In this document: piece by piece, positions 51,078 to 59,725 of the stretch
Layout: the number at the start of each line of letters is the position of its first letter
How positions within the stretch are numbered: position 1 is the stretch's first letter
Assembly (NCBI GenBank): GCA_019352035.1
Contig: JABBNZ010000006.1
Coordinates: 8,052 to 72,051 of the forward strand
DNA: 64,000 bases
Reading direction: 5' to 3'
Origin: Pseudomonadota bacterium
GTDB taxonomy: Bacteria > Pseudomonadota > Gammaproteobacteria > Steroidobacterales > Steroidobacteraceae
The notes under the pieces: generated by a model
What the model was told of the DNA's origin: nothing
The model's database searches: none
The model's input: the letters and a program-made list of their open reading frames with translations, nothing else
Translations under genes and position numbers: made by a program

Positions 51078-51253
51078 GCCCGTCGACGCATGTCGAGCCC
51101 GAATCACAAAGCCGCACGCGAGCACGCCCCAAGGCGCAGGGGCGAGGCGGGGCTTTCGCCGCAGCACTGCTTCGCTCCGCCGAGCGAGCCGCGCTCAAAA
51201 GCCACGCCTTTTGCTCGAGGCGCGCTGGGCCGGGCACGAGCCCGGATCCAGCG
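51078..51253 (+). repeat. Dispersed hairpin repeat, copy 5 (long form)
   Basis: About 176 bp. Begins GCCCGTCGACGCATGTCGAG then CCCGAATCACAAAG and ends in GCGCTGG-GCCGGGC-ACGA-GCCCGG-AT-CCAGCGC. Ends and orientation relative to each other match copy 2 (18030-18237, opposite strand); the middle differs in length and sequence. It sits directly after the secB stop and before gpsA. Confidence 0.75.
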
Positions 51254-51261
51254 CTTCAAAA

Positions 51262-51735
51262 CTAGTTCGTCTGCCCGGGCGGCTGGTTCTGGTTGGCCGC
51301 GTAGAGCGCGTCGAAGTTGACGGGCGGCAGCAGAAACTGCGGAAATCCGCCCTGAGTCACCAGATGCGAGACGGCGGCGCGCGCATAGGGGAACAGGACT
51401 CCCGGGCAGACGCTGCCGATGGCGCGCTTCGCGTCCTCCTCCGACAGGTTCCGCATCAAGAAGATGCCCGCCTGCTTGACCTCCACCAGGAAGATGGTGG
51501 CATCGTTCTGCTTCGCGGAGACGGTCACCGTCAGGACGATCTCACGCACGTCGGCGGCGAGCGCCGCGGCGCCCGTCTGCAGATCCAGGTTGATCTGAGG
51601 ATTCCAGTTGCCGTCCACGCGCGGGCCGTTCGGCGCCTCGTAGGAGCAATCCTTCAGGTACACGCTCTGCAGGGCGAGGACCGGGTCATTGGTGGCCTCG
51701 GGCGCCGGCGCGATGCCGGCAGCTTCATTCGTCAT
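51262..51735 (-). CDS. secB: Protein-export chaperone SecB
   Basis: 157 residues, tetrameric chaperone that holds preproteins unfolded for SecA. VYLKDCSYEAPNGPRV, the beta core, VCPGVLFPYARAAVSHLVTQ and GGFPQFLLPPVNFDALY are conserved. Follows grxC by 3 nt. Confidence 0.95.
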   Translation of the reverse strand: MTNEAAGIAPAPEATNDPVLALQSVYLKDCSYEAPNGPRVDGNWNPQINLDLQTGAAALAADVREIVLTVTVSAKQNDATIFLVEVKQAGIFLMRNLSEEDAKRAIGSVCPGVLFPYARAAVSHLVTQGGFPQFLLPPVNFDALYAANQNQPPGQTN

Positions 51736-51738
51736 CTG

Positions 51739-52056
51739 TCACACTCCAATCTGCAAAAGTTTGTCGAGGCCTCCGCGGGCCTCGAGATCGTGGAGATCGT
51801 CGCACCCGCCGACGTGCGTCTCGCCGATGAAGATCTGCGGCACCGTGTGCCGCCCGCTGCGGGATATCATCTCCGTCCGGGCCGCGGGCATGGTCTCGAT
51901 GTCGATCTCCTCGAGCTCGACGCCTTTGTGCTCCAGCAGTTGCCGCGCGCGCGCGCAGTACGGACACCAGCTCGTGGCGTACATCACCACCTTCGGACGG
52001 TTGCGAGGCTCCGTCCCTGCGCCCTCTGAGCCCCGCATCCGCGGGTCGATACTCAT
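51739..52056 (-). CDS. grxC: Glutaredoxin 3
   Basis: 105 residues. Dithiol active site C31-P-Y-C34 in YATSWCPYCARARQLLEHKG, TVPQIFIGETHVGGCDDL for glutathione binding. It has about 20 extra N-terminal residues compared with E. coli GrxC. Encoded between the rhodanese gene and secB, as in relatives. Confidence 0.93.
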   Translation of the reverse strand: MSIDPRMRGSEGAGTEPRNRPKVVMYATSWCPYCARARQLLEHKGVELEEIDIETMPAARTEMISRSGRHTVPQIFIGETHVGGCDDLHDLEARGGLDKLLQIGV

Positions 52057-52070
52057 TGGGAAATCCCTTC

Positions 52071-52193
52071 GGGCCGGCTGCCGCCGTGCATGATCGTTCC
52101 CGACGATTTTGTGCTCGGCCCATCCTGGGCCTCGCCGCTTCGCGGCCGGCTGCCGCCGTCCAAAATCGTTCCTGACGATTTTGTCATCCGGCC
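52071..52193. repeat. Two-copy direct repeat with hairpins
   Basis: Two units of about 50 bp, 72 bp apart: GGCCGGCTGCCGCCGT, then (A/T)-rich (AAAATCGTTCCTGACGATTTT in the second unit, ATGATCGTTCCCGACGATTT in the first), then CGGCC. The second unit's stem AAAATCGT/ACGATTTT follows the rhodanese stop codon on the minus strand and could end transcription in either direction. Its sequence is different from the other repeat family. Confidence 0.65.
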
Positions 52194-52621
52194 GCCTTCG
52201 AGCCTTTCTCGAGCGGCAGGTTGTCCGAGCGCCAGGCCGCGAGGCCGCCGCGCAGGTTGAACGCCTGCGTGAACCCCTGAGTCTTCAGCTGCCGGGCGGC
52301 CGATGTTCCCAGCGAGCCCGTCTCGTCATAGACGATGAGCGGCTTCTGGACATACTTCTTCAGCGTCTCGCCAGCCTTCAGGATCTGCTCCCCGTCCATG
52401 CGCCGGGCGCCGGAGAGGTGACCGGCGGCATACTGCTCGGCGGGCCGAAGGTCGATGATCACCGCGCCGCGATTCATCAAACGGATCGCATCCTGCGGCG
52501 AGATCGCGCTGAAACTTTCCGCGCGCGCGCGCATCTCGAACACAATGGCCAGCACCAGCACGACGACGGTCGCGGCGACGAGCCAATGATTCACCTGGAT
52601 GTATTGAGCGAGACGGTCCAT
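52184..52621 (-). CDS. Membrane-anchored rhodanese-like protein lacking the catalytic cysteine
   Basis: 145 residues, YibN position and layout. One N-terminal helix (LVAATVVVLVLAIVFEM) then a rhodanese domain (AIRLMNRGAVIIDLRPAEQY, AAGHLSGARRMDG). Where active rhodaneses have Cys in the loop (VVYCxxG), it reads LIVYDETGSLGTSAARQL; the whole protein has no Cys. It cannot be a sulfurtransferase by the usual mechanism. A perfect TATAAT (52671-52666, minus strand) is the likely promoter. Confidence 0.87.
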   Translation of the reverse strand: MDRLAQYIQVNHWLVAATVVVLVLAIVFEMRARAESFSAISPQDAIRLMNRGAVIIDLRPAEQYAAGHLSGARRMDGEQILKAGETLKKYVQKPLIVYDETGSLGTSAARQLKTQGFTQAFNLRGGLAAWRSDNLPLEKGSKAAG

Positions 52622-52679
52622 GCGGAAGGCACCCGACGACAGCGCCGGCCATAAAAAGGGCGCGCATTATAGCGCTCAA

Positions 52680-53858
52680 ATGCGACTCCTCCGCATCCTC
52701 GGCATCGGGCTGATCACGCCCGTCCTTCTCCATGCGCTCGCCGCTGCCCCGGCGGCAGCGGCGCCGCTCGAGCGCTCCCACGTCAATGCGACCCAGGCGC
52801 AGGCGCAGCTCTCGGCGGTCCGCAATCAGATCGCGCGCATCGCCCGGCAGGTGAGCCGGGGCCAGGCGGAGCGGGACCGCCTCACCCGCCAGCTTCGGGC
52901 GACGGAAGAATCCGTCGGCAAGGCACGGGCCGCACTGGATGCGCTGCGTCAGCAGCGCATGGCCACGGCCGCGCGGCGGGCGCGGCTGAAGGCCCGCAAG
53001 CAGCAGCGCGAGGCCGATCTCGCGCGCAAGCGCAAGGCGCTCGCGGGGCAGCTGCGTGCCGCCTATCTCATCGGGCGGCAAGAGCCGCTGAAGCTCCTTC
53101 TCAACCAAGGCGACCCGGCCCGGGCCGGCCGGATGTTCGTCTACTACAGCTATTTCAGCCGCGCGCGGGCGCTGCAGATCCAGGCCATCGAGGCGGATCT
53201 GCAGCAGATCGGGCAGTTCGATGTCCAGCTGCAGGCGCAGGATGCCAAGCTCGCCGGCCTGCAGCAGGCGCAGCAGGCCCAGGTCTCGACCCTGCAGCAG
53301 GCTCGCACCCACCGCCTGCAGGTGCTGGCGAGCATCTCCGCCCAGACCCGGACCCGCGCTGCGCGGCTCGCCCTCCTGCGGCGGCAGCAGCATGGCCTCG
53401 AGTCGCTGCTGGCGCGGCTGCGTCGGGCCACGGCGAGCCTGCCGGAGGCGGAGCTGGGTAATTATCCCTTCGGCCGCCTTCGCGGCCGACTGCTGCGGCC
53501 GGTGGCCGGCAGGATCATCGCCAGCTACGGCCAGGTGCGTGCCGGAGGCCTGAGGTGGCAGGGCGATCTCTTCGCCACGGCGCGCGATGCGCCCGTGCAC
53601 GCCGTGTCGCAGGGACGGGTCATCTATGCCGACTGGCTCGCCGGCCTGGGCCTCCTCATCATCATCGATCATGGCGGGGGCTTCATGAGCCTCTATGGGC
53701 ACAATGCCCGCCTGTACGAGTCGGTCGGCCAGCACGTCGCCGCCGGCCAGACGATCGCGCAGGCCGGTGACAGCGGCGGCAGCGCCCGGCCGGAGCTCTA
53801 TTTCGAGATCCGCAAGGACGGCGAGCCGCTCAACCCTCAGATATGGCTGAGGCATTGA
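52680..53858 (+). CDS. envC: Murein hydrolase activator EnvC-like protein
   Basis: 392 residues. Signal peptide (1-28), long coiled coil (about 35-270, many Q/R heptads) and a C-terminal LytM domain (VHAVSQGRVIYADWLAGLGL, IIDHGGGFMSLYGHN, RPELYFEIRKDGEPLNP). It activates amidases at the septum from the periplasm. Zinc ligands cannot be all matched, as is normal for non-catalytic EnvC. Short 58-nt gap to the rhodanese gene, divergent. Confidence 0.92.
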   Translation: MRLLRILGIGLITPVLLHALAAAPAAAAPLERSHVNATQAQAQLSAVRNQIARIARQVSRGQAERDRLTRQLRATEESVGKARAALDALRQQRMATAARRARLKARKQQREADLARKRKALAGQLRAAYLIGRQEPLKLLLNQGDPARAGRMFVYYSYFSRARALQIQAIEADLQQIGQFDVQLQAQDAKLAGLQQAQQAQVSTLQQARTHRLQVLASISAQTRTRAARLALLRRQQHGLESLLARLRRATASLPEAELGNYPFGRLRGRLLRPVAGRIIASYGQVRAGGLRWQGDLFATARDAPVHAVSQGRVIYADWLAGLGLLIIIDHGGGFMSLYGHNARLYESVGQHVAAGQTIAQAGDSGGSARPELYFEIRKDGEPLNPQIWLRH

Positions 53859-53890
53859 ACTTGTGAGCGGCTTCAAGCTTTGAATTCGCG

Positions 53891-53916
53891 GGCGGCGCCC
53901 TTTTGGGCGAACCGCC
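53891..53916. terminator. Hairpin after envC
   Basis: Inverted repeat GGCGGCGCCC-TTTT-GGGCGAACCGCC with two unpaired bases. No T tract follows, so it could be a terminator or a repeat remnant. Confidence 0.3.
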
Positions 53917-53994
53917 AACTCGCGCAAGGCCGGCAAGTCCCTCCGGAGGCGACAGTGGCCGCCATTTCTCAAGATCGAAGATGGCTGCCGCGGC

Positions 53995-55887
53995 ATGAGC
54001 CCGCCTCTGGAAGACAAAACGACGCCTGAGACGCGCTCCGGCCGGCCCGAGGGGGCGGCCGGTAAGCCCTCCGAGCCGTGGGGCGGGTTCGAGCCCTATG
54101 CGCAGGTCTTCAGGATGCTTCTGCCGCGCGCGCAGGGCGTATCGATATACGACGCCCGCGGCACGCTGCGCTGGTCGGGCGATGCGGCCCCGGCTGCTGA
54201 AGTGACGTCCGTCGTCGCTGGTGCAGTTGCCGAGGTGCGCCAGGTTTCCGAGAGCGTCGGCGACCTCCATATGCTTCCTGACGGCGCGCCGGCGTACGTG
54301 ATCTGGATTCGGGACGACTCACAGCGCCTGCTCGCGATCGTTGCCGTCGTGTGCGCGCGCGGCGGTGAGGGGGACATCGAGGTCCGCAGCTTCTCGCTCG
54401 TGCACGCATTGCTGCGGCCCGCCCTGGACTGTCTGCGCCGCGACCTGCTCGCGCGCATCGCCATCGGCAGACTCAGGCGCACGGTGGCGGACCTGGACAA
54501 GATGCGCCGGAGCACTCAGGAAGGCAGCTTCGATTCGCTGACCGGTCTCTACACGCGGCCCGCCTTCGAGACGCGCGTGCGGCTCGAGGTGGCCAGCGCC
54601 GAGGACACCTCCAGCTGGGCCTCTCTTTACATCAACGTCGACCAGCTCCACGTCATCAACGACAACTTCGGCATGAGGGTCGGCGACGGCGTGCTGGGCC
54701 AGCTCGGGGAGCTGCTGCGCAGCCGCCTGCCGCCGCGGGCGTTCGCGGCGAGGATCTCCGGCGACCGGTTCGCGCTGCTCGTGCCCGTCCACTTGGACGA
54801 TGCCGAGCGGTTCGGAGAGCTGCTGCGCGAGGCGGCTGAGCAGCTCGGCACCCTGCACGGCAACTCGCGGCTGCGAGTCTCCATCAGCGTCGGTGTGGCC
54901 GAGCTCGACTCCAGAGAGGGCGAGCTGATGCACTCGCTCGCCGCCGCGGAGACCGCCTGCAAGGCCGCCAAGGACCGCGGCCGCAACCGGGTCGAGGTCT
55001 ACCGCGCCAACGATGCCAGCCTGGTGCGAAGGTTCGCGGACATCAACATCGCCGGACGGCTCCACGATGCGATCAGCTGCGGCCGGCTGCGCCTCGATGC
55101 GCAGCTCATCCTGCCCTTCGGCCGGGATTCGGGACTGACGCCCCACTACGAGCTCCTCGTGCGCATGATCGACGAGGACGGCACTGCCGCGGGTCCCGAC
55201 AGCTTCATGTCGGCTGCGATGCGCAATCAGCTGATGCCGAGCATCGACCGCTGGGTGATCGAGGCCGCCATCGAGCGCCTCAAGAGCTACGCCGCCACCT
55301 TCTCCGGCGTACCCATGCGCTTCGCGATCAACTTCTCCGGCCAGTCGCTCAATGACGAGAGCTTCGAGGGCTTTCTCATCGAACGGATCGCCTCGAGCCG
55401 GCTGCCGCCCGAGCTCTTCTGCTTCGAGCTCACCGAGAACGCCACCATCGCGAGCGTCGCGCGGGCCACGGCCCTGATGGGCAAGCTGCGCGCGCTCGGC
55501 TGCGGTATTGCCCTCGATGACTTCGGCACCGGGTTCTCCTCGCTGTCATACCTGCGCCAGCTGCCGGTGACCATGCTGAAGATCGATGGCAGCTTCGTCC
55601 GGGACGTCGTCAGCGACCCGCGCGCCGAATCGATGGTGCGCGCCATAGCGCAGCTCGCGCGCACCATGTCGCTCACGACGGTCGCCGAATACGTCGAGAC
55701 AGAAAGCATCCGCGCGCGCGTCGCGACACTGGGCGTGGATTACGGTCAGGGATACGCGATCTCCAAGCCGCTGCCGCTCGATGATCTGCTGGCCCAGATC
55801 ACCGGGACGCCTCTGGCCGGCGCGCAGAGCCGCTTCACGGACGAGGCCCGCGGCGCGCAGCCCCTGAGCACCGTCCGCAGGGCGTGA
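53995..55887 (+). CDS. GGDEF-EAL protein with degenerate GGDEF site
   Basis: 630 residues, soluble. N-terminal sensory-like part (30-160), GGDEF domain with active site SGDRF at 255-259 instead of GGDEF, so cyclase activity is unlikely. EAL domain keeps the catalytic set: E386 (ELL), N446, E478 in FELTEN, D508-D509 in LDDFGTGFSSLSYL, K529, E565. It may therefore act as a c-di-GMP phosphodiesterase, with GGDEF as a possible GTP sensor. No sensor partner is adjacent. Confidence 0.87.
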   Translation: MSPPLEDKTTPETRSGRPEGAAGKPSEPWGGFEPYAQVFRMLLPRAQGVSIYDARGTLRWSGDAAPAAEVTSVVAGAVAEVRQVSESVGDLHMLPDGAPAYVIWIRDDSQRLLAIVAVVCARGGEGDIEVRSFSLVHALLRPALDCLRRDLLARIAIGRLRRTVADLDKMRRSTQEGSFDSLTGLYTRPAFETRVRLEVASAEDTSSWASLYINVDQLHVINDNFGMRVGDGVLGQLGELLRSRLPPRAFAARISGDRFALLVPVHLDDAERFGELLREAAEQLGTLHGNSRLRVSISVGVAELDSREGELMHSLAAAETACKAAKDRGRNRVEVYRANDASLVRRFADINIAGRLHDAISCGRLRLDAQLILPFGRDSGLTPHYELLVRMIDEDGTAAGPDSFMSAAMRNQLMPSIDRWVIEAAIERLKSYAATFSGVPMRFAINFSGQSLNDESFEGFLIERIASSRLPPELFCFELTENATIASVARATALMGKLRALGCGIALDDFGTGFSSLSYLRQLPVTMLKIDGSFVRDVVSDPRAESMVRAIAQLARTMSLTTVAEYVETESIRARVATLGVDYGQGYAISKPLPLDDLLAQITGTPLAGAQSRFTDEARGAQPLSTVRRA

Positions 55888-55975
55888 GAATACAACCGGC
55901 GGTCGGGCGGCCATTGACCGCCGGGACACGCCGTAGCATCGTTTCATCCTTTGATCCCACGGGGGGATTGCTCAC

Positions 55976-57367
55976 ATGCCGATGCGGTCGCGCACGCTGA
56001 TCGCTCTCGTTACGGGGGCCATTTTCGGCTTTTCCGCCGCTCTCGCGGGCGGCGTGCTGGCGGGCCCGAGTGCCCAGGGTCGCCAGGGCGGCAACACGCT
56101 CGAGACGGTCGTACAGCCCATACAGACGGGGCAGGCTCCAGCGGCCGGTACCAGCGCCGTCCCGTCCACCGACGCTGATGGCCTCCCGTGGCAGGAAGCG
56201 CGCCTCTTCGCGGAGGTCTACGAACACATCAAGCGCGACTACGTCGATCGGATCAGCGACCGCAAGCTGATGGACGCCGCGATCCGCGGCATGGTGTCTT
56301 CGCTCGATCCGCACTCCGCCTATCTGAACAGCCGGGAGTTCGAGGACACCCGCCTGAGCGCCATGGGCTCCTATCCGGGTGTCGGCATCGAGGTGGACGC
56401 GGACGGGTCCGCGGTGAAGATCCTCCACGCCGTGCCCGGCTCCCCGGCGGAGCGGGCAGGTCTGCGCGCGGGTGACGAGATCCTCGCTATCAACGGCAAG
56501 GAGGTTGGCACCAATGTCTCCGGCGCCATCAATCACATGCGCGGTACCTCGGGGAGCACGGTGACCCTCACCATTCACCGCGCGGGCAAGCCCGGCGTGA
56601 TGAATGTCGCCCTGCGCCGCGCGAACGTCGAGGTGCACAGCGTCCTCTACCAGACCTTGAGGCCCGGATACGGTTATGTGCGCATCGAGGAATTCAGCGA
56701 TACCACGCCCGATGAGGTAAATGCGGCAATATCGAGTCTACAGCGCAACAATTCCGGCGGTCTTCGCGGGCTGGTGCTCGACCTGCGCGACAATCCAGGC
56801 GGTGTGCTCGAGTCCGGCGTGGCGGTGGCGGACGATTTCCTCAACAGCGGCGTCATCCTTACCGCCGAGGGCCGCACGACCGACGCCCGGTTCGAGATGG
56901 ATGCCACGCCGGGGGACCTGATGAACGGTGCGCCCATCGTAGTGCTGGTGAACAGCGGCACCGCGTCAGCGGCCGAGATCCTCTCGGCTGCGCTCAAGGA
57001 CCACGGCCGCGCACTGCTGATCGGGCAGAAGACGTATGGCAAGGGCACCGTGCAGACCGTGATTCCGCTGCGGTACGGCGGCGCCGTGAAGCTCACCACT
57101 TCCCACTACTTCACCCCGTCGGGTGGCTCCGTGCAGGGCAAGGGCATCCTCCCGGATATCGTGGTCACCGGCCCGGGCCACCACCAGCCGGCCCCGATCA
57201 TGACCGCCAAGGGCGGCCACTCTCTGCAGTCCCGCGACGCCGAGGTGCAGCTGGCGCTGAATACTCTACGGGCCGAGGTGCGCGGCGGAGAAGGGTCCGC
57301 ACGTCTGGTGAAGACCATGGCGACAGACGTCCCCCCGGCACTCACCGCGGACGACCTGGTGCCATGA
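55976..57367 (+). CDS. ctpA: Carboxy-terminal processing protease (S41)
   Basis: 463 residues. Signal peptide/anchor (1-30), linker, PDZ domain about 128-215 (GVGIEVDADGSAVKILHAVP), protease domain with S331 in NSGTASAAEIL and K356 in QKTYGKGTVQ. Periplasmic Ser-Lys protease, in relatives degrading cell-wall hydrolases. The envC-ctpA neighbourhood is conserved; here a GGDEF-EAL gene stands between. Confidence 0.94.
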   Translation: MPMRSRTLIALVTGAIFGFSAALAGGVLAGPSAQGRQGGNTLETVVQPIQTGQAPAAGTSAVPSTDADGLPWQEARLFAEVYEHIKRDYVDRISDRKLMDAAIRGMVSSLDPHSAYLNSREFEDTRLSAMGSYPGVGIEVDADGSAVKILHAVPGSPAERAGLRAGDEILAINGKEVGTNVSGAINHMRGTSGSTVTLTIHRAGKPGVMNVALRRANVEVHSVLYQTLRPGYGYVRIEEFSDTTPDEVNAAISSLQRNNSGGLRGLVLDLRDNPGGVLESGVAVADDFLNSGVILTAEGRTTDARFEMDATPGDLMNGAPIVVLVNSGTASAAEILSAALKDHGRALLIGQKTYGKGTVQTVIPLRYGGAVKLTTSHYFTPSGGSVQGKGILPDIVVTGPGHHQPAPIMTAKGGHSLQSRDAEVQLALNTLRAEVRGGEGSARLVKTMATDVPPALTADDLVP

Positions 57368-57434
57368 ATCCATAGGTAAAACGGGCCTGCGGCCGCTTTA
57401 CCCGCGGCATCGTGCCGCTCGGGGCTTCACCCTC

Positions 57435-57479
57435 GCCCGGCTCCGCGCCGGGCGTTCAAAGTCGCGCTCCTGCGACTTT
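57435..57479. repeat. Paired hairpins after ctpA
   Basis: Two inverted repeats: GCCCGGC...GCCGGGC (57435-57453) and AAAGTCGC-GCTCCT-GCGACTTT (57458-57479). They lie in the 228-nt ctpA-dedA gap, which has no gene. Could form a terminator for ctpA. Confidence 0.4.
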
Positions 57480-57595
57480 AGTGCGGACCGTGCCTTCGTT
57501 GCCGCGGCAGGCCCGGGGACGCAATCCCTGATAGCCTTCGAGGCCCGCTCCCGCGATCAGCGGGGGCTCTGGGAAACCCTGGAGCGTACTGCAAC

Positions 57596-58249
57596 GTGCT
57601 GTCATGGCTGCTCGATTTCGTGCTGCACCTCGACCGGCATCTGGTCGCATTGGTGGTGCGCGTCGATATCTGGATCTACCCGATCCTTTTTGCCGTCATC
57701 TTCGGGGAAACCGGCCTCATCGTGGCGCCGTTCCTGCCCGGGGACTCGCTGCTCTTCGGCGTGGGCGCCCTGGCTGCCGTCGACACCAGCGGTACGCTCA
57801 AGGCACCGATCCTGTTTCTCGTGCTGGGATCGGCGGCCGTGCTGGGCAACACCGTCAACTACGCGGTCGGCCGGTGGCTGGGTCCGCCCGCCTTCAGCGG
57901 CCGCTATCGTCTGCTCAAGGTGGAGTACCTTCGCCGCACGGAGGGGTTCTTCCGCCGCCACGGCGGCCGGGCGGTCGCGCTGTCGCGGTTCATCCCGATC
58001 ATCCGCACCTGCATGCCCTTCGTCGCCGGTGTCGGCCGCATGCCCTACGCGCGCTTCCAGGGTTACAACCTCTTCGGCGGCTTCGCCTGGGTGGCGCTGT
58101 TTCTCTGGGGCGGCTATCTCTTCGGCAACGTGCCGGTGGTGAAGCGCAATTTCGGCCTCGTCACCATTCTCATCATCGCGGTGTCGCTGATCCCCGTGGC
58201 GGTGGCGTTCCTCAAGCGGCGCCGAGCGACTGCCGACCGGGCCGGCTGA
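57596..58249 (+). CDS. DedA-family membrane protein
   Basis: 217 residues, at least five hydrophobic stretches, with FGETGLIVAPFLPGDSLLFG and SRFIPIIRTCMPFVAGVGRM, the DedA core motifs (E..., FxRGDxxx-type loop R-F-I-P-x-x-R-T). DedA proteins are linked to lipid-carrier recycling and membrane homeostasis. GTG start at 57596. Confidence 0.9.
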   Translation: MLSWLLDFVLHLDRHLVALVVRVDIWIYPILFAVIFGETGLIVAPFLPGDSLLFGVGALAAVDTSGTLKAPILFLVLGSAAVLGNTVNYAVGRWLGPPAFSGRYRLLKVEYLRRTEGFFRRHGGRAVALSRFIPIIRTCMPFVAGVGRMPYARFQGYNLFGGFAWVALFLWGGYLFGNVPVVKRNFGLVTILIIAVSLIPVAVAFLKRRRATADRAG

Positions 58250-58264
58250 GAAGGAGCCGCCTGA

Positions 58265-58777
58265 CTACGGCGACTCGAGGGTGCGGCCGTACCGCACCGT
58301 GTCCACGCCGACGTTCCAGATCTGCCGCACACGCTGCATCCCATCGCACATCCATCCGTCGCCGCGGTAGAACCGCTCCGCGCGGACATTGCCCGCGACG
58401 ACCCAGAGCACGGCGCGCCTGAGCCCCAACCGGTAAAGCTCGTCCCGGGCCGCCGATACGAGTGCCCGTCCGATGCCCCGGCCCCAGCAGTCAGGCTCGA
58501 CGTAAAGTGCGCAGAGCTCCCCGCAGCCGCGGGCCTCTTCATCGCGGGCCAGTGAGTAGGTGGCGAAGCCGAGGATCGTATCGGCCTCGATGGCCACCAG
58601 CGTTCTGGGCTGCGCCGGATCCAGGCCGGCGAACTCGTAACGCCGCGCCCACTCCTGCGGCCGCAGACCGTCGAGATACGCGCCAGCCAGTACGCCGCGG
58701 TAGGCCGCCTGCCACGCGCGCACGTGAACGCGGGCCACCGCCATCGCATCATCGGGCGCGGCGGGCCGCATATTCAT
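58265..58777 (-). CDS. GNAT-family N-acetyltransferase
   Basis: 170 residues. GNAT core with LCALYVEPDCWGRGIGRALV (motif A with GRGIG) and NVRAERFYRGDGW (motif B). Substrate unknown. Convergent with dedA. Confidence 0.85.
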   Translation of the reverse strand: MNMRPAAPDDAMAVARVHVRAWQAAYRGVLAGAYLDGLRPQEWARRYEFAGLDPAQPRTLVAIEADTILGFATYSLARDEEARGCGELCALYVEPDCWGRGIGRALVSAARDELYRLGLRRAVLWVVAGNVRAERFYRGDGWMCDGMQRVRQIWNVGVDTVRYGRTLESP

Positions 58778-58843
58778 CCGATCCTCGGCGCGCGGACTCG
58801 AGCATTCATGCTGGAGAGGAAGGGCTGCCCCCCAATTGGAAAT

Positions 58844-58861
58844 CCCCTCCCTTGAGAGGGG
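58844..58861 (-). terminator. Hairpin after hemD
   Basis: On the minus strand CCCCTC-TCAAGG-GAGGGG followed by ATTTCC, 7 nt past the hemD stop. Weak T run, so a possible terminator. Confidence 0.35.
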
Positions 58862-58867
58862 AAGGCA

Positions 58868-59707
58868 TCACATCGCAGCGGCACGGCTTTGCCCGAGCGC
58901 TGCCTCCAGCGCGCTCGTCAGTGGCTTGAGAAAGAACGATTCCTCCGGCATCAGCCGCGCATCGATCCCGTGCCGCCGCAGGGTGTCCGCCACCACGGGA
59001 CCGACCGCGGCCACCAACGTGTTGGCGAGCGCCGATCGGGCGCCATCCTCAGATGCCAGCGAGATCAGCCGCTCGACCTGCGCCGAGCTGGTGAAGGCGA
59101 TGGCATCCACTCCCCCTCCGCGCAGGCGATCCACCAGGCTGAGCACGGCCTGCTCGTCGGCGGCATCGGCATAGACATACGGCGCCACCGCGGACACCTT
59201 CGCGCCGGCGCTCTGCAGGAAATCGATGAGCGGGCGGTTCGGCTCGGTCCCGTAGAGCTGCACGCCCACCCGCCTCTTGCGCAGGTCGAAGCTCCTGAGA
59301 CCGGCGATCACCCCGGCGGTCGTCGGCGGCGCGGCGGCGATGTCCGGCCTCATTCCCAGCTCGCGCAGGGCCTTCGCGGGCTTGGGTCCGCGTGTCATCT
59401 TGCGCAGCCCGGCGAGCGCATCGATGAATCGCGGCTTCAGCGCCGGCTCGTGACGCTCGATGCAGGAAAGAACGCGCCTCAGTCCCTCTCCGGTGAGCAG
59501 GATCAGATCGTCGAAATCACCCGCCGCAAGCCGCCGGCTCCACGCGAGCACGGCCGTCGGATCGGGCGCGTCGCGGATGGAGATGAGCGGACAGCGGATG
59601 ACGCGCGCGCCGCGCCGCTCGAGCAGTGCCGCGAATACTTCGATCTCGCGGCTCTCGGGCAGAGCGATGGTGCGGCCGGCCAGGGAAAGAGCACTCATGG
59701 AGGCCAT
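58868..59707 (-). CDS. hemD: Uroporphyrinogen-III synthase
   Basis: 279 residues in two lobes. LAGRTIALPESREIEVFAAL, later VGVQLYGTEPNRPLIDFLQS and VDAIAFTSSAQVERLI and VAAVGPVVADTLRRHGI, as in HemD. Cyclises hydroxymethylbilane for heme and sirohaem. hemC is not adjacent. A second ATG three codons in is possible. 18 nt from the APC permease gene upstream. Confidence 0.82.
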   Translation of the reverse strand: MASMSALSLAGRTIALPESREIEVFAALLERRGARVIRCPLISIRDAPDPTAVLAWSRRLAAGDFDDLILLTGEGLRRVLSCIERHEPALKPRFIDALAGLRKMTRGPKPAKALRELGMRPDIAAAPPTTAGVIAGLRSFDLRKRRVGVQLYGTEPNRPLIDFLQSAGAKVSAVAPYVYADAADEQAVLSLVDRLRGGGVDAIAFTSSAQVERLISLASEDGARSALANTLVAAVGPVVADTLRRHGIDARLMPEESFFLKPLTSALEAALGQSRAAAM

Positions 59708-59725
59708 CTCCGGGCGTCCCTGGGC

